In this document: in pieces, positions 12,683-25,301 of the stretch
How the letters are laid out: the number at the start of each line of letters is the position of its first letter
Numbering within the stretch: position 1 is the first letter of the stretch
Origin: Antedon mediterranea
Lineage: Eukaryota > Echinodermata > Crinoidea > Comatulida > Antedonidae
Direction of reading: 5' to 3'
DNA length: 64,000 bases
NCBI RefSeq assembly: GCF_964355755.1
Contig: NC_092678.1
Span: forward strand, 17,272,922-17,336,921
The notes under the pieces: model-generated
Seen by the model: only the letters and a program-made list of their open reading frames with translations
Database searches by the model: none
Told to the model about the DNA's origin: nothing
Program-made: the position numbers and the translations under genes

Positions 12683-12778
12683 GACAACAGCAGATCTTCA
12701 AGCATGAGGTGTACAAGGTCATTTACATAACAATATGCACAGTCAGATTGAAAGTACAGGGCTAGCTTCCCACTGATG

Positions 12779-13300
12779 CTAGTAGACCATTGTTCTTGAG
12801 CAGTGATGAGTTTGAATTAAAACAATAAAGGCACAAGCAGGGCCTAGCTGAACTTCAGGAAACAACAAGAAAAACAACTGCGATTTACTCCAAGATACGA
12901 TTATTTCCACATAAGAAATTTGTGAATATATGGTGCTCAATTTGCTATTCCAGCATCCAGTAAAACTTATTTGATGAAAAAAACCATCTGCAAACAGATA
13001 CGAAGTTGTTATGCACAGAGCAATATAGAGCCGCCACATGGGCGCTGCAACCTCCTCTAGTAAAGCACATTGAAGGCCAGTAACGTCGCTAATAGTTCCA
13101 CTGGAAATACGCCTTTTCACGATATGGAAGACATCTTCTTCGATGGATGACAAAATAATAATATGAGCAAAGCGTAGCCAATGGTTCTGTCCACAACAGA
13201 TTGTGGACAAGCCCATAATAACGACCATATTAATGTCAAAGGCAAAGTTACTAAAACATTCATAACTGATTAACGGCGGACAGTCAAAATGAAATTCCAA
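12779..13300 (-). other. Unrecognised 173-codon open frame (right copy)
   Basis: Identical duplicate of 948-1469, lying just upstream of the complete LINE. No known domain recognised. Its presence adds nothing independent. Confidence 0.2.
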
Positions 13301-14597
13301 AAATGTTAGTCACCTTAAGCATACTATTTTGTCCCCTCCGAAGAAATGTATATTCAGTGGTTAGTTTGATTATTCTACATGTTGACTTACATAATAAAAC
13401 CATCGAAACATGTTAATCTAAACTTTCACAAATGTGTGCTTATAATCATCTCGTTCGGTTTTATCAAAGAAATACTGTCAACATTCTAACAAATCTCGCC
13501 CTTTCTCCAAGTATTATTCAATGTTAATTTAATTTAACAAAAAAAATTGATTAAACATGTAGATTATTTATTATTTAAAAAGGCAACCAGTGAACGTTAC
13601 TGGTGAGAGAACCACTAAAACCGTGGCGTGTCTCGACATCCAGTCCATGGTGTTTAAAGTTAGAATACACTGCTCCAGGAAGACGCTACCTTAATCCACG
13701 TTAGGGCAAATGAGCACTGTCTGTAAGACTCTGTTATGCAGAAATGTATATCAAATGAAAACGAAAAGGAAAGTCTGGAGTTGTGACTAACCATCTATTT
13801 CAGCCAAACAAAAAATGGAACATACTCTATCGACAAAATAGGGACCAAATCAGAACCCATCAAGATCATATGTATAACTCGACTGCTGATAAATGACGAA
13901 CGTAAGCTATTTACACGCTACCACTGTAAGGAGCTCGAAAGCAGAGATGAATAGATGAATGGATGATAAAATTAATAACTTGCACTACTATATCCTAATT
14001 GATAATGAAATAAACATGAACTATATTAATGACATTACAATTGTTAACTGAACTGAAGTACATGATGAACAACCACTATTTAGTTTTATAATGAACTTCT
14101 GTAATATGAACAAATTGAAACTACTTAATTTGTATTTTTACATTACTTTATTGTCAAAAACCAACGTAATAAAATATTAGAATATAGGCCTACAGCACCG
14201 GATATTTATGATAACGTGATCTAATGATTATTTGAATAGACACCACACCTAGGAAATTGAATACAACAATTCTGTAGTCAAAATTAAACTGGTTTCTTGT
14301 GATAGCGTCAACAAGCATTATTGACATGAGTAGTGTACTCCATATTATTGGTATGATGTACTGTAAGTCCCTCCGGATATATTTAAAGTTACTGGACTTA
14401 TTATTAATAGTTTTTCGTTAGTAAATTGACACTTTATACTGCCTTAGTAGGTTCCGATGAACCTTAGAATCAGGAAAAACTTCAAATATCATATCTTATA
14501 TTATGTCTAATTTCATAATTAACATGATTGCCTTGCAATGTAAATCAGCATTCTTTACATTTTTTGGATGCATACAATTATAAGAAGAAATACTTAC

Positions 14598-14669
14598 AGT
14601 ATTTGCAAAGATGTTAAACCACCAAATACATTTGCAGGCAATGATTGTAAGTGGTTTTCGTTTAAATAT
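14598..14669 (-). CDS. LRR exon (72 nt), CUB-LRR receptor gene, right duplicate
   Basis: Identical to 2767-2838: one repeat YLNENHLQSLPANVFGGL then TSLQIL, phase 2-2, donor GTAAGT. In the transcript it would follow the 19583 exon, or the decayed 15536 exon if that is spliced in. Its first base A completes a leucine codon with a preceding CT. Confidence 0.8.
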
Positions 14670-15535
14670 CTTCAACAACAAAAAGAAACAAAAGTTAGTA
14701 ATTAAACATTCACGAGCTGTTTTGAAGGATGTCGTCTTTGTTTTTGGACACAAAAGTAAATTAAAATATGTTGGCCGTATAGAATAGGTGTCTGTGGAAA
14801 TTACTATATGGCCGATAACGTTACGAACGTTTGGTTATTACACAAATGAAAATGTAAATAAAGTGCATGATCGAATAGTTTTAGGGTTCTAAGATGGAGA
14901 AATAGACATCAAACTCGTCTGCTGTCATTCGTCTGAAAGTCAATATAAACGGTCAGGCCGTTATTATAAATGAGAAAAAACGTAGTAAAAGTGTAGTATT
15001 ATACTTAAACTTAATTTAAACTTTTCATAAAATGTCGATTGATGTTACGTATGAAGTGATATCCGGGAACATTGCGTCAAGTTTATCGAACAATTTGGGT
15101 ACGAACTTTCAAAAACCGCTTTATCATGCCATTAAGTAATTGTTCATATAAAGAATCGATTTTCCTATATCAATGTAAACGATTCCATGTGGTTCATGTT
15201 CTAAAAAAACTGCTATTGTTAGCCCTGAAAAAAAAGAACCTATTATACTTTTACGGACCATTTTCGCTGAACACGTCGAAGATGTTGGTACTTAGCATTA
15301 GTTAGTTTTAAGTTGGACAAAAGCAGTTTATTAACTTTAAAAGGAGCATCCCAACCATTGCCTGGTCGGCGATCTTTTGACTAAACGTCCTAAATATATT
15401 TTTGAACAAACAAAGTTAAATCAAATCATCTGAACTCATATTATTAGTTAGTAAATTGAATTTTAGAAACATCTACACATATCATATATCTGTAAATCTG
15501 CAGCATATTTGAAGTATAAAATTATAAGAAAACAC

Positions 15536-15593
15536 AGTATTTGCAAAGATTTTTAACCACATTTGCAGGCAATGATTTTCGTCGTATAAATAC
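15536..15593 (-). pseudogene. Decayed LRR exon (58 nt), right duplicate
   Basis: Same as 3705-3762. It has lost 14 nt relative to the 72-nt standard and has the weak donor GTGTTT. Inclusion would shift the frame of every downstream LRR, so it should be skipped if the gene is functional. Confidence 0.65.
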
Positions 15594-17214
15594 CTTGTAA
15601 ATGTTGTAAATAAACACAGGAGCTGTTTTGAAGGATGTCTTTGTTTTGGAAAAAATAGTTTCACTTGCGTATATGTCAATGATTAACATAGAGTGGTTGT
15701 AAAATAATAAGTGTCAGTGGAAAATAATAGATGCTGATGTTAACATGCTAATAAAAAAAAGAAGAGTAACATTACAAATGTAAGAGTTTAGCTTTATAAT
15801 GTATTTGTAATAGGTAGTCTCTGTAGCAAGGGCAAATTCTCACCCGACTAAACATAGCTGAAATAATAGTTGATGTAGACCTAATCTGACCTACATGAAT
15901 TTTAGAATTGAGAATAACCAAACGAATTAAGAACAATTTTTACAGAAAATTGATGGTATAATGATGATTTATTTGCAGTTTAAGAAGTGACAGTATTTTC
16001 CCTTCTCTTATCTTATCTTATCTAGGTCTACTGCAGAATGTGAACGGAAACATCCGTATACGTTTGACAAAAAGTATAAAAAATTACCTATAAAAAGATT
16101 GACCAGTTTATAATAATCTCATAGCGCCGTTACACACTCACATAATTATTATTTGTTTGTACAATAATGTAAGCAAATAGACTGGAAGATACTAAAGCAT
16201 TTTTTAAAAACTATAACACAATACTACTGTTGTAAGGTCTATAACCCACAAGGGCTTTGATGTTACTGTAATGATCAATAACTGTACCATTAACATTGGT
16301 CAAATCAAGTAAACATGTTCCTACCAAGAATAACCTGTAATACAAAAATGTAAACATAATAATACAATTTTAATATAAATTTTATTGACAAAAAGAGAGA
16401 TAGACGTTTCATTACTATCATAGAAACATTTTCAAGATCAAGTGAATCCAAATCAATAATAATTATTTGCACTAAGCACCAAAGTTGGTGACATGAAATG
16501 CTACTGAGGGATTGAAATTAAATATTAAACGTCTTTTAATTCATAATAATACAACTTAAAACTATCATTTTAATTATTTTGCAAAAAAACAAAAAAACAC
16601 ACATATTTTATGTTTTATCCGCTTTGATTAAGAATAAATTGAATAATGTGTTATTGTTCAGAGTCATACCACAAGGCTTCAATTAAAAAAATATACTTTA
16701 ACGTACTAATGTTATAGGATCTAGTATGTCAACAAATTACACCAGGTATGTATGCAATATTTTACTCCAGAAGATGTTAAAATACTCAAGAATAAACTAG
16801 CTAAGTAACTGATGGGGGTGACAGTGTCGTATTAAAACGTCGTCAAAAAGTCGAGAATAATATGACCGGTATCTTATCATTTCTTATTAACAATAATGTT
16901 GAATTAAAGAATTCTGACATTTCCTGCTGTGAACTTATCTAAAATTGCAACTGTTGATATTGGGGCTGTAGATACTGCCTCGTTATATCGTGAGATAAAC
17001 AAGATACCATTTGATTTGCAGCTTGTAAAAGGAGATGTTGAGCATGGTTTTACTGAAAGACAACACATCAAGATTAAGCTGAATGAGTGTTATTGAACAG
17101 TCAAAACTTCATTGAACTGCAATAATGCTAGCAACGCCAAGTATTTTCCTAATGCTGTTTAAGTGATGCTTCTCGTCAAGGTACGTATAAGCAAAAGCCA
17201 CAAAAAAGCAGACA

Positions 17215-19410
17215 CATGCCTTCCTTGGAATTATGTCCGTTGATACCACCGTGGATGGAAATCAATGCAAAAGTGAGTGCTTTGACTGTTAAAAGTGATG
17301 AATATGCTCCTTTATTGTTGAGCTGTGATGCTAAATATAAAGAGAATATATACTTGGTCCGTCACTCTGGCCTGCTAATGCCATCATTCGTAAATATTAT
17401 GAGCCTAGAATTGGTTTGAAAGATAATCAATATGACTCCAGCTTTAACCATACTGGTTAGTCATGGCTGTTCATCAAACTTGTGATGTCCGAGTAGTTTC
17501 ATATAACTGTAAGAAATTAAAGTCTAAACAGAAGAAGATTATTGACTTATGCGAGACGTATGATGTTATTTGTTTGCAAGAAACATGGCTATGTTATGAT
17601 GAGCTTCACCTCTTGGAAACGCTGTATATTGATTTTGACTGTTATGGCACGTCGTCTATTGATACCTCCGCATCTCTGGAAGTGTAGCTACATTGTTTAG
17701 AAAGAGTTTATATAGTTCTGGTAGGCTGTGAGAATCGGGGTTCACGTCTGACACGTTTACCTTCTATAGCACATAACACAACCAGTCGGTTGGACCATTT
17801 AGTTTCCACTCAGAGTTCTCATTCTAGTTTAAGTAATTGTAATTGTAGTTTTGCGTCAGGTAGTTGAGTGATTAGATGTTTTGCCCTACTAAGTAAAATT
17901 GAGAATATTTGCGAAAACATTCGCAAGTAGTTCTCGGGTGAGACTCGAACCCACGACCTCCAGATCACTAGCCTGGCGTTCATACCTCTAGACCACCGAG
18001 CTTGCGCTGATGGCCAGTGGTTAGATTCGAGCTCAAGTAAGCAGCGGGTACTGCACCAACAGGATTGTAATTGTAGTTTTAGCTATTGTAATTTTAGCTA
18101 TATGATTTCATAGGGTCTGATCATTTCTCTATTGCATTTTGTATTAATGATGTTTTATGGGATAAGCCTATAACCCATGATTCAAGATAACGACAGACAT
18201 AACATTGCAACTATTGTTAACTGCAAGTCCGTTAGTAAACAGGATATTGATAAGTACACTTATACCACATGTATTACTTAATAGTCTTTTAATTAAGTCC
18301 TAAGCTTTCAATTGCCATAGTTTCTTTCTGGACGCACCAAAAGCGTTCGATCGAGTCAAATCTTATTTAAAGTTTTAGTTGAAAGAGGTGTGCCTATCTT
18401 TGTAGTTAGGAGCTTACGACACTGGTTTGATAATCAAGAATTTGTTGTTAAATGGGGACATTGTGTCCCTTCACTTTTTTTCTGTTATTAACGGTGTGCG
18501 CCAAGGGGGTGTAATGTCTCCACTGCTTTACAATGTAGCCTATTATATTGACGATCTTTATGTACAACTTAGAGAGTCCAATCATGGGTGTACTATTGGT
18601 GATAACAAAGTTAATTGTCTCAGTTACGCTGATGACATGCTTCTCATGGCTTCTTTTTCTATTGGAGTACTGAATCTCATTAATGTTTTTGAACTTTATG
18701 CTACGAATCGAGATATTGTGTACGGTACTATACAATCCAAGTGTATGTTTTTATGTGCTCGTGTACGTAAGTTACAAGGTTGACCTAGTGTTAAGCTAAA
18801 CCACAATGACCTTGAATTTGTTGACTGTATAACATACTTGGGTCATGTGATTTTTAACTCTCTGAATTATGATAATGATATTAAGAAACAGTATCGAGCT
18901 CTGTATATCAAAGCTAATGCATTATACAGGACATTCTACAAATGTTCCGTTGAAGTTAAATGTCAGTTATTTAAAATGTTTTGCGTTAATGTAGGTCAAT
19001 ACTGTATGACTCTATGGAGTAAATTCCGTGAAGGTACTGTAAACTAATTTAAAGTTTTCTTTAATAACGGGTTGCGTAAGCTACTGAAAATTCTTAGTTA
19101 TAGCATGATGTTTTTTAACGAATAACGTTCCCTCATTCTATAATTAGATGGAACGCTATACATTATAGTTTTAAGAACATAATTAATGACAGTTGCAATA
19201 GCCTGATTCAAACCATAGTCTGTTAACGTCCTTACACAATCCAACCTACATCAGCGTTGGTACAAATTGGTATTTAGGATATTGTAGGTTGGTTTTGTGG
19301 AAGTGGCTTATATTGTTAATTTCCTGGTGAAATTGTTTCTATTTTTGTTTTTTGTATGATTTGTATATGGATGTACTATCCGAAATAAAGAAAATGAATG
19401 AATGGGTGAA
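17215..19410 (+). pseudogene. Old LINE-B, right copy
   Basis: Duplicate of the LINE at 5384-7592, with the same endonuclease start (17463-17687), reverse transcriptase core (18427-18783) and C-terminal piece (18838-19047). The two copies agree exactly to about 18800. After that they differ by substitutions and small indels, for example a missing AAT in the 18838 frame. It ends with AATAAAG and a GAATGAATG tail near 19385-19410. Confidence 0.85.
17853..18063 (-). mobile_element. tRNA-derived SINE (right copy)
   Basis: Duplicate of the SINE at 6022-6232 with the same 17-bp flanking target duplications. It was carried along by the large duplication and is not an independent insertion. Confidence 0.8.
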
Positions 19411-19582
19411 TAGTGTACCGTCATTTTAAAAGTGATATTATTGGCCTAATACAACGTACTGATATTTAGAAACAGTTAAACCTACCCTTAAATGCATAAT
19501 TTTACAATTAACATGATTTACTTACAATTGTAAAGCTTTTAAATGTTTACCAGTAAGGAAAAACATGAGAATAAACACTTAC

Positions 19583-19654
19583 AGTGTAACCAATGATGTC
19601 AAACCACCAAATGCATTTTCATGCAATATAGTAATGTCATTACTTCCTAAATTC
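19583..19654 (-). CDS. LRR exon (72 nt), CUB-LRR receptor gene
   Basis: Phase 2-2 minus-strand exon between AAG and GTAAGTG. It reads NLGSNDITILHENAFGGL then TSLVTL. The first base completes a leucine codon from the previous exon. It is most similar to the next two exons to the right (21185, 22811), consistent with unit-by-unit duplication. Confidence 0.85.
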
Positions 19655-19849
19655 CTTAAAAATAAAAACATAAATACATGTTAAAATAACAGTTCACGAG
19701 TTGATGTTTTCTTCTTTGGGAAAAATAGGTACAGTTTGGTGTGTATGTCAGTGGACAAAATAGTGACCGTCAAATAATTTATCTGTATTGTACTGTTAGT
19801 ATGTCAAATCAAAAGTTAAAATATTATTAAAATTAAAATACAAAGTTTA

Positions 19850-20550
19850 TCAATCAAGTACGTAGAACAAAAAGATCGGAAGCCTAACTGGTCGGAACCT
19901 GTTCGCCAGAGATGGATCCTGATCAAGTTCAAACTGTCAAACACGTCACAGGAAGCGTGGACAAATGTGGAAGACGCGTCAAACTTCGAAGGAAAAAATT
20001 CAACCCTCCAATGCCAGCTGTTATTTTTGGTAATGCTCACTCACTCAAAAACAATTGAATTGGCTGCAAATGCCAGTATACAGGGACAGTTGCCAGTTGC
20101 GCTCACTGAAACTTGGCTAAATGAATCTTTATCGGATCATGGATCAAAAAATTTTTCTTGTAACCTGCAATTATTAAAAGTTGCCCATCGTCCCTTTTAC
20201 TTGTAAAGGGAATTCTCGCAAGTTCTAGTCATCATTATCTATAGGCCTATACACCAGAAAGCAGACTACAAAGTAGCTTGCACTAAAGTCGCTGAGGTAG
20301 ATAGACACCTAATATAAGCTGCAAATCTCCAGATTAAAAAAAGCTCTTACTAGGTGATTTCAACAAAGGATCCCATAAAGAGCTTTCAAAGGTAATTCCA
20401 CACCTTCATCAATATGTAAACGTTGCTACGAGAAAAGGCACTATACTTGATATGTGCTATGGATATAGTTAAAATGCTTATACAGCAAAGAGATATCCAG
20501 GCATTGGGCGGTCAGATCACGAAATGATACAGCATGATCCAAAGCTATAA
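19850..20550 (+). pseudogene. LINE-C endonuclease fragment, unit 1
   Basis: The plus-strand remnant of a CR1/Rex1-like endonuclease has TETWLNESLSDHGS, then HRPFYL, LGDFNKGS-type and GRSDHEMIQH blocks, broken by stops. About 40-50 residues expected between the SDHGS and HRPFYL blocks are missing. The same gap is present in the units at 21.5 and 23.2 kb, so deletion preceded unit duplication. Confidence 0.75.
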
Positions 20551-20663
20551 TTCACGAACTTAGGAAGCCTCAAAATGAATATGATACACGCACATATCTT
20601 TAATTATGATATTCATTAGGCCTACATTTGGCCTGGGTTAACCCATTGTGGTGCTGTTTTTTT

Positions 20664-20870
20664 AGTCGCGTGGACGCGACTCAATAGTTCACTATGTCGG
20701 TCGGTCGGTCGGTCTGTCGGTCTGTCTGTCGGTCTGGTATCACTATGCGTTTTATCGCTTTTCTGTACTTTTTGAACTGTTTTGATGTACAGAAAAGTTT
20801 TAAAGTACATTACTTTTTGAAAGTTCATTTTTTTCTGAGAGCACGCGACTTATGGCTGTTGGCCTTGTTT
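20664..20870 (+). mobile_element. Short GTCGCG-type insertion element, copy 1
   Basis: It starts with a perfect 7-bp hairpin (GTCGCGT GG ACGCGAC) and then a GGTCGGTCTGTC-rich tract. It ends near an ACGCGACTTATGG...GGCCTTGTTTA motif. A related unit at about 23870-23895 lacks it between the T-run and TTCAGTTCGATTCTTCC, which gives an empty site. Other copies are at 22295 and 33518. No coding capacity. The superfamily is not clear. Confidence 0.65.
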
Positions 20871-20979
20871 ATTTTTCAGTTCGATTCTTCCAGGATAGTA
20901 TTGTTTTATTTATTTAATCTATAGAAGGTTTAAAATGTTGTTTAATAATTAATGTTAGATGGTATGAGATAAAACAAGA

Positions 20980-21160
20980 GACAAACTGTACATAGTAACA
21001 GGAATGAAATTGAAGATGATTACCACTTTCTGTTAAAGTGTTAATACAACTTATTTTTATCGTTTGATTTATTTTGCAAAATACACTAAATTAGGAAAAA
21101 CATATTTTATGTTGTATCCGCTTTAATAATAAAGAAAAAGTCAAAGAATTTGTTATTTGT
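20980..21160 (+). pseudogene. LINE 3'-end relic with C-terminal Cys/His motif, unit 1
   Basis: The frame fragment reads NRNEIEDDYHFLLKC, the conserved C-terminal cysteine-histidine motif of many LINE polyproteins. A non-coding tail with TAATAAAG follows. The same relic is at 22610-22790 and, best preserved (CKIC then YHFLLMC), at 24240-24420. Confidence 0.6.
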
Positions 21161-21184
21161 TAAAAAATGAGAATAAACACTTAC

Positions 21185-21256
21185 AGTGTAACCAATGATG
21201 TCAAGCCACCAAATGCATTTTCATGCAATGTAGTAATGTCGTTACCTCTTAAATCC
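21185..21256 (-). CDS. LRR exon (72 nt), CUB-LRR receptor gene
   Basis: Minus strand, phase 2-2, AAG acceptor and GTAAGTG donor. It reads DLRGNDITTLHENAFGGL then TSLVTL. The unit start lies 1603 bp from the one at 19.57 kb and 1626 bp from the one at 22.80 kb. Confidence 0.85.
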
Positions 21257-21479
21257 CTTCAAAATAAAAACATGAATACTTGGTAAAATAACAGTTCACG
21301 AGTTGGGAAAAATAGGTACAGTTTGGTTTGTAAGTCAGCGGACAAAATAGTGACCGTAAAATAATGTATCTGTATTGTACTGTTAGTGTGTATTACGTGA
21401 CGTGTCAGTGAACATTGAAGAGGATTGATAATGGTACAAAAGTTAACATATTATTAAAATTAAAATTCAACATTTATCA

Positions 21480-22190
21480 ATCAAGTACGTAGAACAAAAA
21501 GATCGGAAGCCTAACTGGTCGGAACCTGTTCCGCCAGAGATGGATCCTGATCAAGTTCAAACTATCAAACACGTCACAGGAAGCGTGGAAAATGTGGAAG
21601 ACGCGTCAAACTTCGAAGGAAAAAATTAAAACCTCCAATGCCATCTGTTATATTTGGTAATGCTCACTCACTCAAAAACAAGTGAATTGGCTGCAAATGC
21701 CAGTATACCTGTTCGAATGCAGGGATAGTTGCCTTGTGGCGCTCACTGAAACTTGGCTGAATGAATCTTTATCGGATCATGGATCAAAAAATTGGACTTG
21801 TGACCTGCAATTATTAAAAGTTTCCCATCGTCCCTTTTACTTGCAAAGGGAATTCTCGCAAGTTCTAGTCATCATTATCTATAGGCCTATACACCCGAAA
21901 GCAGACTTCAAAGTAGCTTGCACTAAACTCGCTGAGGTAGATAGACACCTAAGCTGCAAATTTCCAGATTCAATAAAGCTCTTACTAGGTGATTTCAACA
22001 AAGGATCCCATAAAGAGCTTTCAAAGGTAATTCCACACCTTCATCAATATGTAAACATTGCTACGAGAGAAGGCACTATACTTGATATTTGCTATGGATA
22101 TATTTAAAATGCTTATACGGCAAAGAGATATCCAGGCATTGGGCGGTCAGATCACGAAATGATACAGCATGATCCAAAGCTATAATTCAC
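21480..22190 (+). pseudogene. LINE-C endonuclease fragment, unit 2 (best preserved)
   Basis: An open frame (21682-22107) covers CLVALTETWLNESLSD, then HRPFYLQREF, VLVIIIYRP, KLLLGDFNKGS and TILDICYGY. These are the ordered blocks of an EEP endonuclease of the CR1/Rex1 group. The same internal deletion as its neighbours is present after SDHGS. No reverse transcriptase follows in this unit, only the 3' relic at about 22610. Confidence 0.8.
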
Positions 22191-22294
22191 GAACTTAGGA
22201 AGCCTAAAAATGAATATGATACACGCACATATCTTTATGATATCCATTAGGCCTACATTAGGCCTGGGTTAACCCATTGTGGTGCTGTTTTTTT

Positions 22295-22497
22295 AGTCGC
22301 GTGGACTCAATAGTTCACTATGTCGGTCGGTCTGTCGATCTGTCGGTCTGTCTGTCGGTCCGGTATCACTATGCGTTTTATCGCTTTTCTGTACTTTTTG
22401 AACTGTTTTGATGTACAGAAAAGTTTTAAAGTACATTACTTTTTGAAAGTTCATTTTTTTCTGAGAGCACGCGACTTATGGCTGTTGGCCTTGTTTA
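22295..22497 (+). mobile_element. Short GTCGCG-type insertion element, copy 2
   Basis: Copy of the element at 20664-20870 in the next tandem unit. The start hairpin is damaged: the ACGCGAC arm is shortened so that GTCGCGTGGACTC remains. It shares the same insertion point, so it was duplicated with the unit. Confidence 0.65.
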
Positions 22498-22609
22498 TTT
22501 TTCAGTTCGATTCTTCCAGGATAGTATTGTTTTATTTATTTAATCTATAGAAGGTTTAAAATGTTGTTTAATAATTAATGTTAGATGGTATGAGATAAAA
22601 CAAGAGACA

Positions 22610-22790
22610 AACTGTACATAGTAACAGGAATGAAATTGAAAATGATTACCACTTTCTGTTAATGTGTTAATACAACTTAAATTTATCGTTTGATTTATTT
22701 TGCAAAATACACTAAATTAGGAAAAACAGATTTTATGTTGTATCCGCTTTAATAATAAAGAAAAAGTCAAAGAATTTGTTATTTGTTAAA
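22610..22790 (+). pseudogene. LINE 3'-end relic, unit 2
   Basis: It repeats the NRNEIE...YHFLL Cys/His relic and tail of the neighbouring unit with few differences. It has no independent function. Confidence 0.55.
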
Positions 22791-22810
22791 AAATGAGAAT
22801 AAACACTTAC

Positions 22811-22882
22811 AGTGTAACCAATGATGTCAAACCATCAAATGCATTTTCATGCAATGTAGTAATGTTGTTACTACTTAAATCC
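22811..22882 (-). CDS. LRR exon (72 nt), CUB-LRR receptor gene
   Basis: Minus strand, phase 2-2. It reads DLSSNNITTLHENAFDGL then TSLVTL, an excellent LRR consensus match. Acceptor AAG, donor GTAAGTG. Confidence 0.85.
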
Positions 22883-23089
22883 CTTCAAAATAAAAACATG
22901 AATACTTGGTAAAATTAACAGTTCACGAGTTGGGAAAAATAGTTGCATGTGTGTATGTCAGTGGATGAAATAGTGACTGTAAAATAATGTATCTGTATTG
23001 TACTGTTAGTGTGTACAGTATTACCTGTCAGTGAAAATTAAAGAGGGTCGATAATGGTATAAACGTTAACATATTATTAAATTAAAATA

Positions 23090-23760
23090 CAAAGTTTATC
23101 GATTGAGTACGTAGAACTAAAGATCCGAAGCCTAGTTGGTCGGAACCTGTTCCGCCAGAGATGGATCCTGATCAAGTTCAAACTATCAAACACGTCACAG
23201 GAAGCGTGGACAAAATGTGGAAGACGCGTCAAACTTCGAAGGAAAAAATTCAAACCTCCAATGCCAGCTGTTATTTTTGGTAATGCTCACTCACTCAAAA
23301 AAAAGTTTAGTGAATGGGCTGCAAATGCCAGTATACCTATTCGAATACAGGGACAGTACTGAAACTTGGCTTAATAAATCTGTTTCGGATTATGGATCAT
23401 ATAATTGTTCTTGGAAGTTGCCCATCTTCCATTTTACTTGCAAAGGGAATTCTCGCATGTTCTAGTCACCATTATCTGTATACACAAGAAAGCAGACTTC
23501 AAAGTAGCTTGTGCTAAAGTCGCTGAGATAGATAGACACCTAAGCTGCAAATCTACAGATTCAATAAAGTTGTTACTAGGTGATTTCCACAAAGGATCCC
23601 ATAAAGAGCTTTCAAACGTAATTCCACACCTTCATCAACATGTAAACGTTGCTACGAGAAGGCAATATGGAAATGTTAAAAATGCTTATACAGCAAAGAG
23701 ATGTCCAAGCATTGGGCGGTCAGATCACAAAATGATACAACATGATCCCAAGCTATAGTT
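23090..23760 (+). pseudogene. LINE-C endonuclease fragment, unit 3
   Basis: Third copy of the fragment, with more decay: the AL of ALTETW is lost and the frame breaks into three pieces between 23217 and 23758. The KLLLGDFHKGS and GRSDHKMIQH blocks are still visible. The shared deletion is present. This unit lacks the GTCGCG insertion. Confidence 0.75.
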
Positions 23761-24239
23761 TACGAACGAAGGAAGCCTCAAAATGAATTATGATACGCAC
23801 ATATCTTAGTGCCTTTAATTATGATATTCATTAGGCCTACATTGGCCTGGGTTTACTCACTTTGAACTGTAGTGCTGTTTTTTTTTTATTCTTCAGTTCG
23901 ATTCTTCCTGTATAGTATTGTTTTATTTATTTAATCTATAGAAGGTTTAACCATACGAACGTTAGACTATTGTAAAAAAAAAATGTTCGATAAACTAAAT
24001 CATTGGATTTTTGTCTAGATTTGGTGGTTTTTCTTAGGTTTACGAATTAATTTTTTCTTTGGTTAAGGGGGATTGATCGGCTGAATGGGTAATACTTTGT
24101 ATGATTTAGCTTTGTAATTTATTTGTTATAGGTATAGTCTCTGGTCTATGTAGCAAGGGCAAATATTCCACCAAATTCAGACTCAACTCAACTGAAATTA
24201 AGCAAATATTTTTTAGGAATCAATGTTAGATGGCGTGAG

Positions 24240-25200
24240 ATATAAAACGAGAAAATAAACTATGTAAAATTTGTAACAGGAATGAAATTGAAGATGATTA
24301 CCACTTTCTGTTAATGTGTTAATACAACTTATTTTTATCGTTTATTTATTTTGCAAAATACACTACATTAGGAAAAAACATATTTTATGTTGTATCCACT
24401 TTAATAATAAAGAATAATGTAAAATAGTGACCGTAAATAAATGTATTCTGTATTGTATTACGTGTATTACTAGATGGTCGATAGCAATAAGAACGTTAAA
24501 TTATTATTTAAAAAACAATGTAAAGTTTATTGACAGGTTGTAGATCATTGATTTGGTCGTTTATTTATGCTTACGAATTCATTTTTCCTTTGGTTAAAGG
24601 GGGTTGATCGGCTGATGTTAAGATGTTAATAATTCATATGATTTAGCTTTATAATTTATTTGTTATAGGTAAAGTCTCTGAACCTTGTTGAAATGTAATC
24701 TGATGTTTGCTACAATAATTTTAGAATTACAGACAATCAATGGTGTAATGATTTATTTGCCGTCTATCACGTGAAAGTATTTCTCCTTCTCTGTGCCTAA
24801 GACAGAATGTGAAGGAAAACATCAGTATACATTTGCCAAAAAGTGATATAAACGTATAAAGAATACTCGATAAAAATACTTTATAATAATCTCATATAGC
24901 GCCGCTACATACTCGCACATTATTTGTTTAATAATTTAAGCAGATAGTGAAAGATACGAAGCGTTTTTTCTATAAAAGGATCGACGACTGTAACAATAAC
25001 ATCGGTGGATTTAAGAAAAACACTGAATACCTGTAATTCAATAAATTACAAACATTAATATAACTTAAAACTTAAAATCATCCACCAAAATACCTTTTTA
25101 TCTGCTTTAACCATAACGAGTTAATCAAAGAAGTTGTTATTGTCCACAGCCATACCACCATAACGCTTCACTTTGATTAATACACCCTAACGTACCGTCA
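24240..25200. repeat. LINE 3' relic and diverged unit segment
   Basis: It starts with the best preserved C-terminal LINE motif (CKIC, then EIEDDYHFLLMC). It continues with DNA homologous to 3.9-4.75 kb. No exon recognised between 24420 and 25290. Confidence 0.5.
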
Positions 25201-25301
25201 TTTTACAAGTAAGATTTAACAGTTAAATGTATAATTTCACAATTAACATGATTTATTTGAATTTTTACAAGTAAGAAAAAAAAATAAGAAAAAACACTTA
25301 C

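Larger units (their letters stand above)
11832..18800. repeat. Right copy of large tandem duplication
   Basis: Partner of 1-6969. It begins inside the endonuclease part of the CR1/L2-like LINE, simply because the window cuts the left copy there. It ends at the same point of sequence change inside the older LINE. Beyond it, 18801-20200 is a diverged homologue of 6970-8330. Confidence 0.95.
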
